The notes under the pieces are model-generated. The model was given only the letters and a program-made list of their open reading frames with translations. It searched no databases and had not been told where the DNA came from. From Cellvibrionales bacterium UBA2618 (GTDB lineage Bacteria > Pseudomonadota > Gammaproteobacteria > Pseudomonadales > Porticoccaceae), in NCBI GenBank assembly GCA_002339165.1, contig DDJS01000095.1:1443-7511 (forward strand): DNA of 6,069 nucleotides. The letters are read 5' to 3'. The first letter of the stretch is position 1; each line of letters opens with the position of its first letter. A program made the translations under genes and the position numbers. This document shows positions 1-5,288 of the stretch, one piece after another.

Positions 1-420
1 AGCGAGCGAGCGACAAAAGTAATCCGCGAAAAGTGAGACGTAAAAAGTTAGCCGCGAGAGATCCGAATCGATGCCTGACTCGCCCGGTTTAAATAGACCG
101 ATAAAGGCAGCGGTGCGATAGCCGCGGATTGGTTGGCACACAAGGCGTCGCAATGGGTAAACATGTATTAATGCGTAAAAGATGATCAGGCCATCTCAAA
201 TTGACCCTTATTGTCATCAACTAGCGGCATTCTCGACGTACATAAGGTGACGGCAAAAAATGCAAGCAATGTGCTTGATGAGAGTCGCGCCCTTATTTAA
301 ATACAGAGCTAAACCGAGAGTTGAACTAAAAGTCTCACCAAGGTGTAAACTAAACGCGGAATAGACCAACAGACGCGCGGCCAGACAAGCCCGACCCAGC
401 GCGTCATCATTGGGGGTAAA
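1..420. other. Leader region without a convincing gene
   Basis: All three plus-strand frames entering from the left edge stop within 95 bases, so at most the very end of a plus-strand gene lies here. The first 13 bases are a short AGCG tandem. On the minus strand two frames are unusually open (about 450 to 217, and about 190 to the left edge), but neither has an ATG, a ribosome binding site or a recognisable motif. They are not called as genes. The last 100 bases hold the likely promoter and ribosome binding site of the Msr fusion gene. Confidence 0.5.
321..349 (+). promoter_or_regulatory. Possible sigma70 promoter of the Msr fusion gene
   Basis: TTGAAC (321-326) is followed after 17 bases by TGTAAA (344-349), a fair -35 and a weak -10. 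Transcription would start near 356, giving a leader of about 65 bases. It is the best-spaced pair seen upstream of the gene, but the -10 match is poor and the call rests on pattern alone. Confidence 0.3.
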
Positions 421-1710
421 GTGAGAAGGATCATCATAGCTAAAGTAACTCTAGTCGCGCTCCTCGCCTGGCTGGTAGTGGGTGTCACCAGCACAAATGC
501 AACCGACGACATATCCAAAGAACCACAGGCAACCCAACACCTGGACAAGATTGTTCTTGGTGCCGGCTGTTTTTGGGGCGTTGAAAAAGCCTATTCGAAG
601 TTGCCGGGCGTCGTCGACGCGGTCTCGGGTTATGCCGACGGCCGTGGCGTAGACCCGACCTATCGAGCGATCACGGCCAAGGCCAACCGTATGAACCCAG
701 ACAATCATGCAGAGGTTGTCGAGGTTACCTACAACAGTAACCAAACCTCGTTGACCGCGGTGTTACAGTATTATTTTGAGCACCACGACCCAACCCAGAA
801 AAATCGCCAGGGCAACGACATTGGCAGCCAGTATCGGTCGATTATTTTAACCACCCACGATGCTCAAACAGCCACCGTGATGAGGGTACTCAACGACTAT
901 CAAGTCTTGCTAAAAGCAGCCGATTACGGCGCTATAGCCACGCAAATCAAACCTCTCGAGCGCTTCTACCCCGCCGAAGACTACCATCAGGATTACCTGG
1001 CTAAAAATCCCAATGGTTACTGCCCAGACCATTCGACCGGCGTGCGCTTTGCGGCCAACGCGGTACCCGCCACTGATAATACAGCACTCGCCAGCGGCCT
1101 ACAGATACTGGTGATAGAAGCTCAGGGATACTGCCCTTACTGCGACAAATTTAAAGCCGACGTGATCGATGACTACGCCGGATCAATTCCAATTACCACG
1201 CGAACGGCTGGACAATTGAACGGGTTGACCATCGATACGCCCACTTGGGCGACACCAACCATAGTATTCTTGCGCGACGGCAAAGAGGCGTTTGGCTTTC
1301 AGGGCTACCTGTCGGCCAAAGACTTTTATCGCGCCCTCGGAATTTTTAAACTTGGCGATAGTGAGGCCTTTAATGTTGCTTTTGAGGAGGGAACCGATGC
1401 CCGTTACTGCCGCGAATATGAGATTTTTAAAAACACGCCAGACGGCGTATTTGTCGACAAACTTAGTGGTGTACCGCTGTTTGACACCCGTGATCGATTT
1501 AACTCAAAAAGCGGTTGGCTGTCATTTACCAAGCCAATAGATGGTGCCGTTTATGACAAACTCGACAATCGCTATGGTATGCGGCGCACAGAAATTAGAT
1601 CGGTGAGTTCAGACATTCATCTCGGCCACGTTTTCGACGATGGCCCCAACGGCATGCCACGCTATTGCATCAATGCCACGGTACTCGACTTTTTACCGCG
1701 AGATGGTTGA
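421..1710 (+). CDS. msrAB: Exported MsrA-thioredoxin-MsrB fusion, peptide methionine sulfoxide reductase
   Basis: A 429-residue protein that should reduce both epimers of methionine sulfoxide in envelope proteins. Residues 1-28 look like a Sec signal peptide (MRR, then a hydrophobic core, cleavage near TNA/TD). Residues 43-205 are MsrA: GCFWG with nucleophile Cys50, HAE with Glu98, NDIGSQYR with Asp133 and Tyr138, and GYC with resolving Cys201. Residues about 227-310 are a thioredoxin-like domain with CPYC at 238-241 and a likely cis-proline at 279. Residues about 315-427 are MsrB: GWLSF, HLGH (His400, His403) and RYCIN with nucleophile Cys416. MsrB zinc-binding CxxC pairs are absent. The usual MsrB resolving cysteine before GW is Ser364; Cys330 may substitute. 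The GTG start is the only usable one in frame, since an in-frame TAA lies at 346, and GGGGG at 412-416 serves as ribosome binding site. Neisseria PilB has the same three modules but with thioredoxin first. The internal CPYC domain presumably passes electrons from a DsbD-type membrane donor, which is inference. Confidence 0.93.
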   Translation: MRRIIIAKVTLVALLAWLVVGVTSTNATDDISKEPQATQHLDKIVLGAGCFWGVEKAYSKLPGVVDAVSGYADGRGVDPTYRAITAKANRMNPDNHAEVVEVTYNSNQTSLTAVLQYYFEHHDPTQKNRQGNDIGSQYRSIILTTHDAQTATVMRVLNDYQVLLKAADYGAIATQIKPLERFYPAEDYHQDYLAKNPNGYCPDHSTGVRFAANAVPATDNTALASGLQILVIEAQGYCPYCDKFKADVIDDYAGSIPITTRTAGQLNGLTIDTPTWATPTIVFLRDGKEAFGFQGYLSAKDFYRALGIFKLGDSEAFNVAFEEGTDARYCREYEIFKNTPDGVFVDKLSGVPLFDTRDRFNSKSGWLSFTKPIDGAVYDKLDNRYGMRRTEIRSVSSDIHLGHVFDDGPNGMPRYCINATVLDFLPRDG

Positions 1711-1811
1711 ATTGCCCCAATAGCTAATCTTTGCACATACGCGGTCGCGCGAAGACGTTTTAGCCGATCACGCCGAATCAAGACCGGTAAAAGTCTCGCT
1801 ACTTACTGGCA

Positions 1812-2462
1812 TCAGCGCGATACCACTAACGTTGCATCACTGGGCAATCGCGGCTCGCGAATAATCCGTGTGGGACCAAAATTTGCTCGGCAATAGCGCC
1901 GAATATTGAACAGATTACTGTGGTACAGCATCCCTTCGCTGATGTACGAGTTATCAGACGCCAGCAAATTAAACACCATGCCGCGATTCGAGTAGCGCCA
2001 GCAGGACGAAAGGCAGCTGAGAATGTAGCTTTCCCAATGGGCCACATCGCGGGTCACTGCCATGTTGTAGGTGCCGGACATCACCGAAAAATCGACCGTT
2101 TCAGTCGGACAATCGCCGAGTCTGAACTGCGTCACAGGAATGCCATGGGTACCCCTGCAGGCGTTGATCAGCGCAGGATTGATGTCGTAACCGGCATAGT
2201 GATAGCGCACATGGTCCGAATCGCCGCTGTTGCGCAGGTAATCGGCAAGCGCCCCATAACCACAGCCAACATCGGCTATGCTCACGCTCCCTTGAGGAAT
2301 AATCGCCGCCACCTGATCGAGAATAACTTTGAAACGACTGCACTGGCGCTGTTCATCAGACCAGTAAATGCCCGACGGTTGTCGGCCATATTTATTGAAT
2401 CGCTTGGTATAAACCCCTGTAATTAGCTTGCGAAATCGCAACGCCCTGAGCATCTTTCGCAT
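1812..2462 (-). CDS. Class I SAM-dependent methyltransferase, substrate unknown
   Basis: A 216-residue soluble protein with a Rossmann-type methyltransferase core. Motif I is IADVGCGYGAL at 62-72, binding SAM. The acidic residue expected to hold the ribose is Asp93 in GYDINP. A later strand carries FRLGD (113-117), and MSGTYNM (128-134) fits the post-motif strand of this small family. The N-terminal part (RFNKYGRQPSGIYWSDEQRQ, 21-40) resembles the lead-in of a group of stand-alone small-molecule or unknown-substrate methyltransferases. Nothing in the sequence shows the substrate. A second ATG lies at codon 4, and AAAGG sits about 13 bases upstream of the first, so the exact start is uncertain by three residues. 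The gene converges on the Msr fusion gene, with 101 bases between the stops, and has its own promoter at 2499-2527. The long plus-strand frame at 1920-2426 is its antisense shadow. Confidence 0.85.
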   Translation of the reverse strand: MRKMLRALRFRKLITGVYTKRFNKYGRQPSGIYWSDEQRQCSRFKVILDQVAAIIPQGSVSIADVGCGYGALADYLRNSGDSDHVRYHYAGYDINPALINACRGTHGIPVTQFRLGDCPTETVDFSVMSGTYNMAVTRDVAHWESYILSCLSSCWRYSNRGMVFNLLASDNSYISEGMLYHSNLFNIRRYCRANFGPTRIIREPRLPSDATLVVSR

Positions 2463-2498
2463 ACAACAACAGCGGCCTTTAATTATTCAATAGCAAAT

Positions 2499-2527
2499 AA
2501 TTTAACCAAGTTACACGCCTCTGTCAA
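2499..2527 (-). promoter_or_regulatory. Sigma70-type promoter of the methyltransferase gene
   Basis: Read on the minus strand there is a perfect -35 TTGACA (2527-2522), exactly 17 bases, then TAAATT (2504-2499) as -10 with four of six consensus bases. Transcription would start near 2492, about 30 bases before the methyltransferase ATG. It makes the methyltransferase an independent unit even if some transcripts arrive from the upstream gene. Confidence 0.6.
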
Positions 2528-2535
2528 ATTCTTGC

Positions 2536-2554
2536 GTCGGGTAACCCGTCCGAC
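2536..2554 (-). terminator. Nested inverted repeat after the CELCDISHG gene, possible weak terminator
   Basis: GTCGG (2536-2540) pairs with CCGAC (2550-2554), and inside it CGGGTAACCCG (2538-2548) is itself palindromic, so two alternative hairpins compete. It lies 14 bases past the stop of the conserved protein at 2569 and just upstream of the methyltransferase -35. There is no U-run after it, so intrinsic termination would be weak. A binding site near the promoter is an alternative. Confidence 0.3.
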
Positions 2555-2568
2555 ACGATCAAGCGACA

Positions 2569-2958
2569 TTAATCGATGGAAAGGCCATCGAGTGCCGCTT
2601 GAAGCGCCACATCAAAGGCGTTGATGTCGCCTTGGCAACGCTCTAAATCGGGACGATTGAGCAGCGTCTTATAATGCTCTGCGCCAGCCAGCACAACGCA
2701 GGGCAACTGGCCCGAGGTGTAGCTGGACAGTGCGGTTGGCTGGTGATCGGCGTGCAACCATTCAACCCGCGCCAAGTTGCCCTCAGCATTGCGCCATGCC
2801 GCCTTGCCGAGTGGGTTCCAACCGTGACTGATGTCGCAAAGTTCACAGCCGCGCTGGCCGACTAATTTACCCGCAATATAGGCGATCTCGGCTCCGAGGG
2901 TACCGCGAACATCGTAGATCGCATAAATTTTATCGCTGCTCGGCATAACGGTCGTCAT
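2569..2958 (-). CDS. Conserved uncharacterised protein with CELCDISHG motif
   Basis: A 129-residue protein of no known function, without signal peptide or membrane span. It opens with a strand-like IYAIYDVRG segment, followed by a helix (LGAEIAYIAGKLVG), then Cys-Glu-Leu-Cys-Asp-Ile-Ser-His-Gly, a compact Cys-x-x-Cys-plus-His cluster that could bind metal or be redox active. The C-terminal half has PCVVLAG and ends with a short helix. The architecture recalls a conserved bacterial hypothetical family with a C-x-L-C-D-I-T/S-H-G signature, recognised from memory only. The start is set at ATG 2958 because GCAGG (minus strand, 2970-2966) stands 7 bases before it; a TTG two codons upstream sits too close to that site. 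The gene lies 79 bases after the membrane microprotein gene on the same strand and 106 bases before the methyltransferase, so co-transcription with the former is possible. Confidence 0.7.
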   Translation of the reverse strand: MTTVMPSSDKIYAIYDVRGTLGAEIAYIAGKLVGQRGCELCDISHGWNPLGKAAWRNAEGNLARVEWLHADHQPTALSSYTSGQLPCVVLAGAEHYKTLLNRPDLERCQGDINAFDVALQAALDGLSID

Positions 2959-3037
2959 AGCCAAACCTGCTGGCTTCTACGCAAGCGGCAGGCATCAAAC
3001 CGCACGACCCGACAGAATTGACCGCAGTAATCGATCA

Positions 3038-3208
3038 CTATACAAACTCGTCCGATTTATACGCCATCACCCCCAGCGCATCTTTTTGATCCTGCATCAA
3101 AATTTCCATCCGGTTGAGTGTTTTTACGGCATTCGTCACCTTTGACACCAGCACCACCAGAAGAATGGCATGAATAACAAAAAAAACACTCGCAATTAAA
3201 AGCACCAT
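3038..3208 (-). CDS. Small single-span membrane protein (56 residues)
   Basis: A short gene. Residues 2-22 form one strongly hydrophobic helix (MVLLIASVFFVIHAILLVVL at 1-20), followed by a lysine (SKVTNAVK) that fits a positive-inside boundary, then a soluble tail of about 32 residues. The tail is heptad-like (VKTLNRMEILMQDQKDAL) and could form a short coiled coil. AGAGAGG on the minus strand (3225-3219) lies 10 bases before the ATG. Codon use is ordinary and the frame ends cleanly at TAG. It lies upstream of the CELCDISHG gene, same strand, 79 bases apart, suggesting a shared transcript. Function is unknown; a regulatory or scaffold role in the inner membrane is only a guess. Confidence 0.62.
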   Translation of the reverse strand: MVLLIASVFFVIHAILLVVLVSKVTNAVKTLNRMEILMQDQKDALGVMAYKSDEFV

Positions 3209-3630
3209 GGCGCTTATACCTCTCTATTCAGTTGATCGAGATGAGAGTTTAGGGTGTCGCGAGCGGCAACGGCAATAGTCCCGAGAAATATAATTATTTT
3301 AACGCTAGTTATTTAAACTAGTCACCTAGACTGAGGCCAAATCATCGACTCAAAAAACACCGCGGTGATTAAAAAGCGCTCGCAGCGAAAATGGTATTGG
3401 GGTAGTTAACCCATCGCCTGACAATTATTTTTTGTACGCCATTTTCAGTAGGTTTTGAATGGACGTCTCAAAGATCAACGAACGTGACTCCGCTCATCGA
3501 TTATGATCCGATAGACAGAGCATTACGCCATAGAAAAATCGCAATCAATAGACATTTTTATAATGACGGCAGCCGTCGTGACTCTGGGCCACACCGGCTG
3601 TCCGAAATACTCACATACCAAAATTACGGC
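3209..3630. other. AT-rich intergenic region with several small inverted repeats
   Basis: No frame here has a start, ribosome binding site and coding character together. The right-hand part overlaps a 123-codon plus-strand frame (from 3484) that runs mostly antisense to the lipoprotein and is judged a shadow. The region holds CTAGTT/AACTAG (3305-3310 with 3316-3321), tandem hairpins at 3352-3387, and the odd palindrome GACGGC-A-GCCGTC (3565-3577) downstream of the lipoprotein stop. The AT-rich segment near 3285-3315 probably contains the promoter of the membrane microprotein gene; TATATT on the minus strand is a candidate -10, but no clear -35 was found. Confidence 0.45.
3352..3387 (-). terminator. 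Two adjacent short hairpins with T-runs on the minus strand
   Basis: Read on the minus strand, CGCT-GCG-AGCG (3387-3377) is followed by CTTTTT, and 10 bases further CACCGCGGTG (3367-3358) is followed by TTTTTT (3357-3352). Each stem is short (about 4 base pairs), so each alone would be weak. The pair could stop transcription coming from the lipoprotein gene before it enters the membrane microprotein gene. Confidence 0.35.
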
Positions 3631-4023
3631 TCATTGCATTTTATTTACTTTTGGTACGGTGATCACGATATTACCCTGATATGTTCTATGTTTATCGGTA
3701 ATCGTATCGGTAATCCCCAAGTCCCAGAAGATAACGCTCGCAATCATCTTTTCTCCTTCCACTTCACTGCGAATAGAGCCATTGGCCTCTCGTCCATCCT
3801 GAGTTTTACAATCGTATTGCAATGCGTCATCCGAACGTCGAATCAGCAAATCTGATGATGGGATAGCGGACTCCCACACACCGCGCTTATTTTTGAAGGT
3901 GCAGTTTCCCGACGAACCGTCTGAAAAATTAACCATTAGTGGAATATGCGAATCGTTGACTATAGTGGCTCAACCCGTCGCAGCAAGCACCGATAGAGCG
4001 AGCGGAATTATTAGCTTTTTCAT
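3631..4023 (-). pseudogene. Lipoprotein gene with TGA in place of the lipobox cysteine codon
   Basis: From ATG 4023 the frame reads MKKLIIPLALSVLAATG, then TGA at codon 18, then ATIVNDSHIPL and on without another interruption to the stop at 3631 (130 codons including codon 18). With cysteine at codon 18 it would be a textbook lipoprotein: basic N-terminus, hydrophobic core, A-T-G-Cys lipobox, and the ATI start common in mature lipoproteins. GAGG on the minus strand (4034-4031) lies 7 bases before the ATG. The mature part has a cysteine pair (Cys41, Cys72), a GVW segment, and a C-terminal strand GNIVITVPK, resembling small YceK-like outer-membrane lipoproteins. The downstream piece has an ATG at 3936 but no ribosome binding site. 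A TGC or TGT to TGA change, a sequencing error, or UGA recoding are possible; a recent nonsense mutation is the simplest reading. Confidence 0.68.
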
Positions 4024-4194
4024 ATTTTTTCCTCAATCATCCTTAAAAGAAGGTAAATTAGATGCCGGACATCAGATCCGATACCACGTTAACCGACGAG
4101 CCACGCAGCGAACCGTCAATTCATAGTCACAAGTCTCCGATCCTTTGTTGAATTCGGCACCGTACACGCTAAATCAAACAGCGGGCGGCACAGG
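4024..4194. other. 5' region of the interrupted lipoprotein gene
   Basis: On the minus strand the ribosome binding site GAGG lies at 4034-4031, and TCTAAT (4062-4057) is a candidate -10 with five of six consensus bases, but no good -35 is found at the proper distance. TTGACG on the minus strand about 4120 lacks a matching -10. No gene is seen here; the 77-codon plus-strand frame starting at 3893 is antisense to the lipoprotein 5' end. Confidence 0.3.
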
Positions 4195-4497
4195 GTGTAC
4201 CACGCAACAATCAACGGAATAAAAAGACAATTGGATATGAGAAATCACACCATCTACGCAACCAAAAAAAATCCTTTTCTGGTGAAAAGCTCTGATAGCT
4301 TAGCCTATATTTTTGAGTTGAACGGCATTTATCCCAATTCAACGGCGACTTCAAGCACTTCAGTCCAAATTAGCACCGCACAACCGCGTTACGTTTATCC
4401 ACGATGGCCCGGCGAAGGATCGCCCCAGGTGCTCGACGATGCGTCAATGGGTTCAATCCGCGCCTTAGGCAATCGGGCTTTGATTCTGTCTCGGTAA
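4195..4497 (+). CDS. Doubtful 100-residue ORF, no recognised family
   Basis: An open frame beginning with GTG 4195 (or ATG 4237) and ending with TAA. The frame stays open upstream to a TAA at 4090 without any ATG. Neither start has a clear ribosome binding site. The predicted protein is soluble, rich in serine and threonine in the middle (NSTATSSTSVQIST) and aromatic and proline rich later (PRYVYPRWPGEG). Codon choice is not unlike the neighbouring genes, and the opposite strand is broken by stops, which is why it is listed. It may be a real small protein, the remnant of a longer gene that lost its start, or chance. No function can be given. Confidence 0.27.
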   Translation: MYHATINGIKRQLDMRNHTIYATKKNPFLVKSSDSLAYIFELNGIYPNSTATSSTSVQISTAQPRYVYPRWPGEGSPQVLDDASMGSIRALGNRALILSR

Positions 4498-4595
4498 AAG
4501 GTATCGCTGTTGAGGCAATGCGGTGAAAAGCCTCTCGCCTAAAAATGCCATAATGTATTCCATCCCTGGCGCAAAGCCCGCTCGTCTGACCGCTC
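4498..4595. other. Gap downstream of the small lipoprotein gene
   Basis: GAGGC (4512-4516) can pair with GCCTC (4530-4534), with a 13-base loop. On the minus strand this follows the end of the small lipoprotein gene by about 60 bases and is preceded by a short T-run. It is not followed by one, so terminator function is unproven. Nothing else is seen. Confidence 0.25.
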
Positions 4596-4823
4596 TTACT
4601 GCGCCTGCCGTGCCTTTCTGGCGCAGACTTTAGAGCTCTGTTTTAAGTAATCCTCTTCGCCTAAGTAGGCATTCTTACGCTTTTCTTCTTTCATACATTG
4701 ATCGTAGGGATCGGACATACAACCGCCGAGAGATATCAGGCCGACGACCGTCATCATTACAACCCCCGAGCGCATAAAACCGATGCGGTATCGCTCACAT
4801 TTTACTACACAGCCTTTCATCAT
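4596..4823 (-). CDS. Small putative lipoprotein with a cysteine pair
   Basis: A 75-residue protein. Residues 1-34 form a long lipoprotein signal peptide: a basic stretch with CERYR, a hydrophobic core (SGVVMMTVVGLISLGG) and lipobox L-G-G-Cys35. The mature chain is only 41 residues, starting C-M-S-D-P-Y-D-Q-C and continuing with a charged helix (KEEKRKNAYLGEEDYLKQ). Cys43 and Cys67 could form a disulfide across a helical hairpin. AGAGG on the minus strand (near 4836-4831) lies 7 bases before the first ATG, which decides this start over Met17, although Met17 would give a more usual signal peptide length. Aspartate at +3 is not the classic +2 retention signal, so outer-membrane sorting is likely. 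Exact function is unknown. The gene stands alone: its neighbours are non-coding or doubtful, and a 17-base palindrome lies about 83 bases upstream. Confidence 0.72.
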   Translation of the reverse strand: MMKGCVVKCERYRIGFMRSGVVMMTVVGLISLGGCMSDPYDQCMKEEKRKNAYLGEEDYLKQSSKVCARKARQAQ

Positions 4824-4905
4824 TTAAAATCCTCTTTTTCAGTAAATCTCGGAGCCGGCATAATCATACTCCAGAATGCTTTTTATGTTTGAAACACTAA
4901 AGTGA

Positions 4906-4922
4906 AATGCTAGGCTAGCATT
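4906..4922. promoter_or_regulatory. Perfect 17-base palindrome, possible operator
   Basis: AATGCTAG and CTAGCATT are exact inverted copies around a single central G. Symmetry of this length with no spacer suits a dimeric regulator better than an RNA hairpin, which could not close a one-base loop. It lies about 83 bases upstream of the small lipoprotein ATG on the minus strand and 253 bases upstream of the 37-codon plus-strand ORF, so it could control either. The regulator is unknown. Confidence 0.4.
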
Positions 4923-4960
4923 AATTAATTATGGCTATTGTAAAGGCACCCACCATGAAT

Positions 4961-5041
4961 TTAGCCTTTTAGATAGGCGTAATACTCGACCTGGTGTTCG
5001 CAACCATCGATACCGATAGAAAGATCCAACATTTTGGCCAT
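4961..5041 (-). CDS. Possible 26-residue microprotein or gene remnant
   Basis: The minus strand from ATG 5041 reads MAKMLDLSIGIDG then CEHQVEYYAYLKG and stops. The amino-acid composition and codon choice look protein-like, and the final block (CEHQVEYYAYLKG) has the feel of a folded domain edge. There is no ribosome binding site before the ATG and an in-frame TAG lies five codons upstream of it (TGG TAG CGC ACC ATG), so it is at best a microprotein or the tail of a broken gene. Confidence 0.2.
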   Translation of the reverse strand: MAKMLDLSIGIDGCEHQVEYYAYLKG

Positions 5042-5174
5042 GGTGCGCTACCAGCCGGTTGGCTGAGGCGCCTTGTTGCCCTGATGTAAAGAGTAGGATC
5101 GCATGATTTTACCGAGGCCGATTAAATACAAACCTTTGGGCTGTCGATTTCCGTTGCTGTTATCGAGGTATTTT

Positions 5175-5288
5175 ATGCTGACATGGCAAAAAAACCCCGA
5201 CTACACCAGCCATCAATGGCTCGGGTGGTTACGAAATTCAGTGAATAGCGCAAAATCCAGCGAGGTTAACAAAGAGTATGAAAAATAA
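5175..5288 (+). CDS. Short ORF overlapping the FliG-domain gene, possible leader or partner peptide
   Basis: ATG 5175 has a strong ribosome binding site, GAGG at 5165-5168 with 6 bases to the start, and encodes 37 residues: a tryptophan-rich start (LTWQKNPDYTSHQWLGWLRN) and a polar tail. The frame can be extended upstream to ATG 5103, but that part is not protein-like. Its stop (5286-5288) lies 11 bases inside the next gene, whose own start has no well-placed ribosome binding site, so translation of the two is probably coupled. It may be a real small protein, or act mainly to load ribosomes for the FliG-domain gene. No family is recognised. Confidence 0.5.
   Translation: MLTWQKNPDYTSHQWLGWLRNSVNSAKSSEVNKEYEK

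Larger units (their letters stand above)
4824..5174. other. Intergenic region between divergent small genes
   Basis: It contains the palindrome at 4906-4922, an AT-rich run (TTAATTAATTATGG) and the promoter region of the small lipoprotein gene, where TATGAT on the minus strand near 4868 is a possible -10. A 26-codon minus-strand ORF at 5041-4961 is described separately. The plus-strand frame from ATG 5103 to 5174 is open but lacks protein-like character; the better start of that frame is 5175. Confidence 0.35.

Noticed and set aside
1..13. AGCG tandem at the left edge as a microsatellite or the start of a repeat array
   Set aside because: Only three copies are visible and the edge cuts it; nothing similar recurs in the window.
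1711..1811. Bidirectional terminator between the convergent Msr fusion and methyltransferase genes
   Set aside because: Expected from the layout, but only 4-base-pair stems were found and no T-run.
1920..2426. Plus-strand 168-codon frame
   Set aside because: It is fully antisense to the methyltransferase, whose SAM-binding motifs are clear. The histidine and arginine-rich product is typical of a shadow frame.
3565..3577. GACGGC-A-GCCGTC as terminator of the lipoprotein gene
   Set aside because: The symmetry is perfect but no T-run follows on either strand, so terminator function is not supported.
3484..3855. Plus-strand 123-codon frame starting with GTG
   Set aside because: It runs mostly antisense to the lipoprotein frame, has no ribosome binding site and no family-like features.
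3631..3936. The 101-codon frame from ATG 3936 as an independent gene
   Set aside because: It is the mature part of the interrupted lipoprotein; the ATG has no ribosome binding site, and the true start with signal peptide lies at 4023.
3893..4126. Plus-strand 77-codon frame
   Set aside because: Antisense to the lipoprotein signal peptide and its 5' region; no ribosome binding site.
5103..5174. Upstream extension of the 37-codon ORF to ATG 5103
   Set aside because: AGGA is close to that ATG, but the 24 extra residues are not protein-like, and the ATG at 5175 has a better ribosome binding site.
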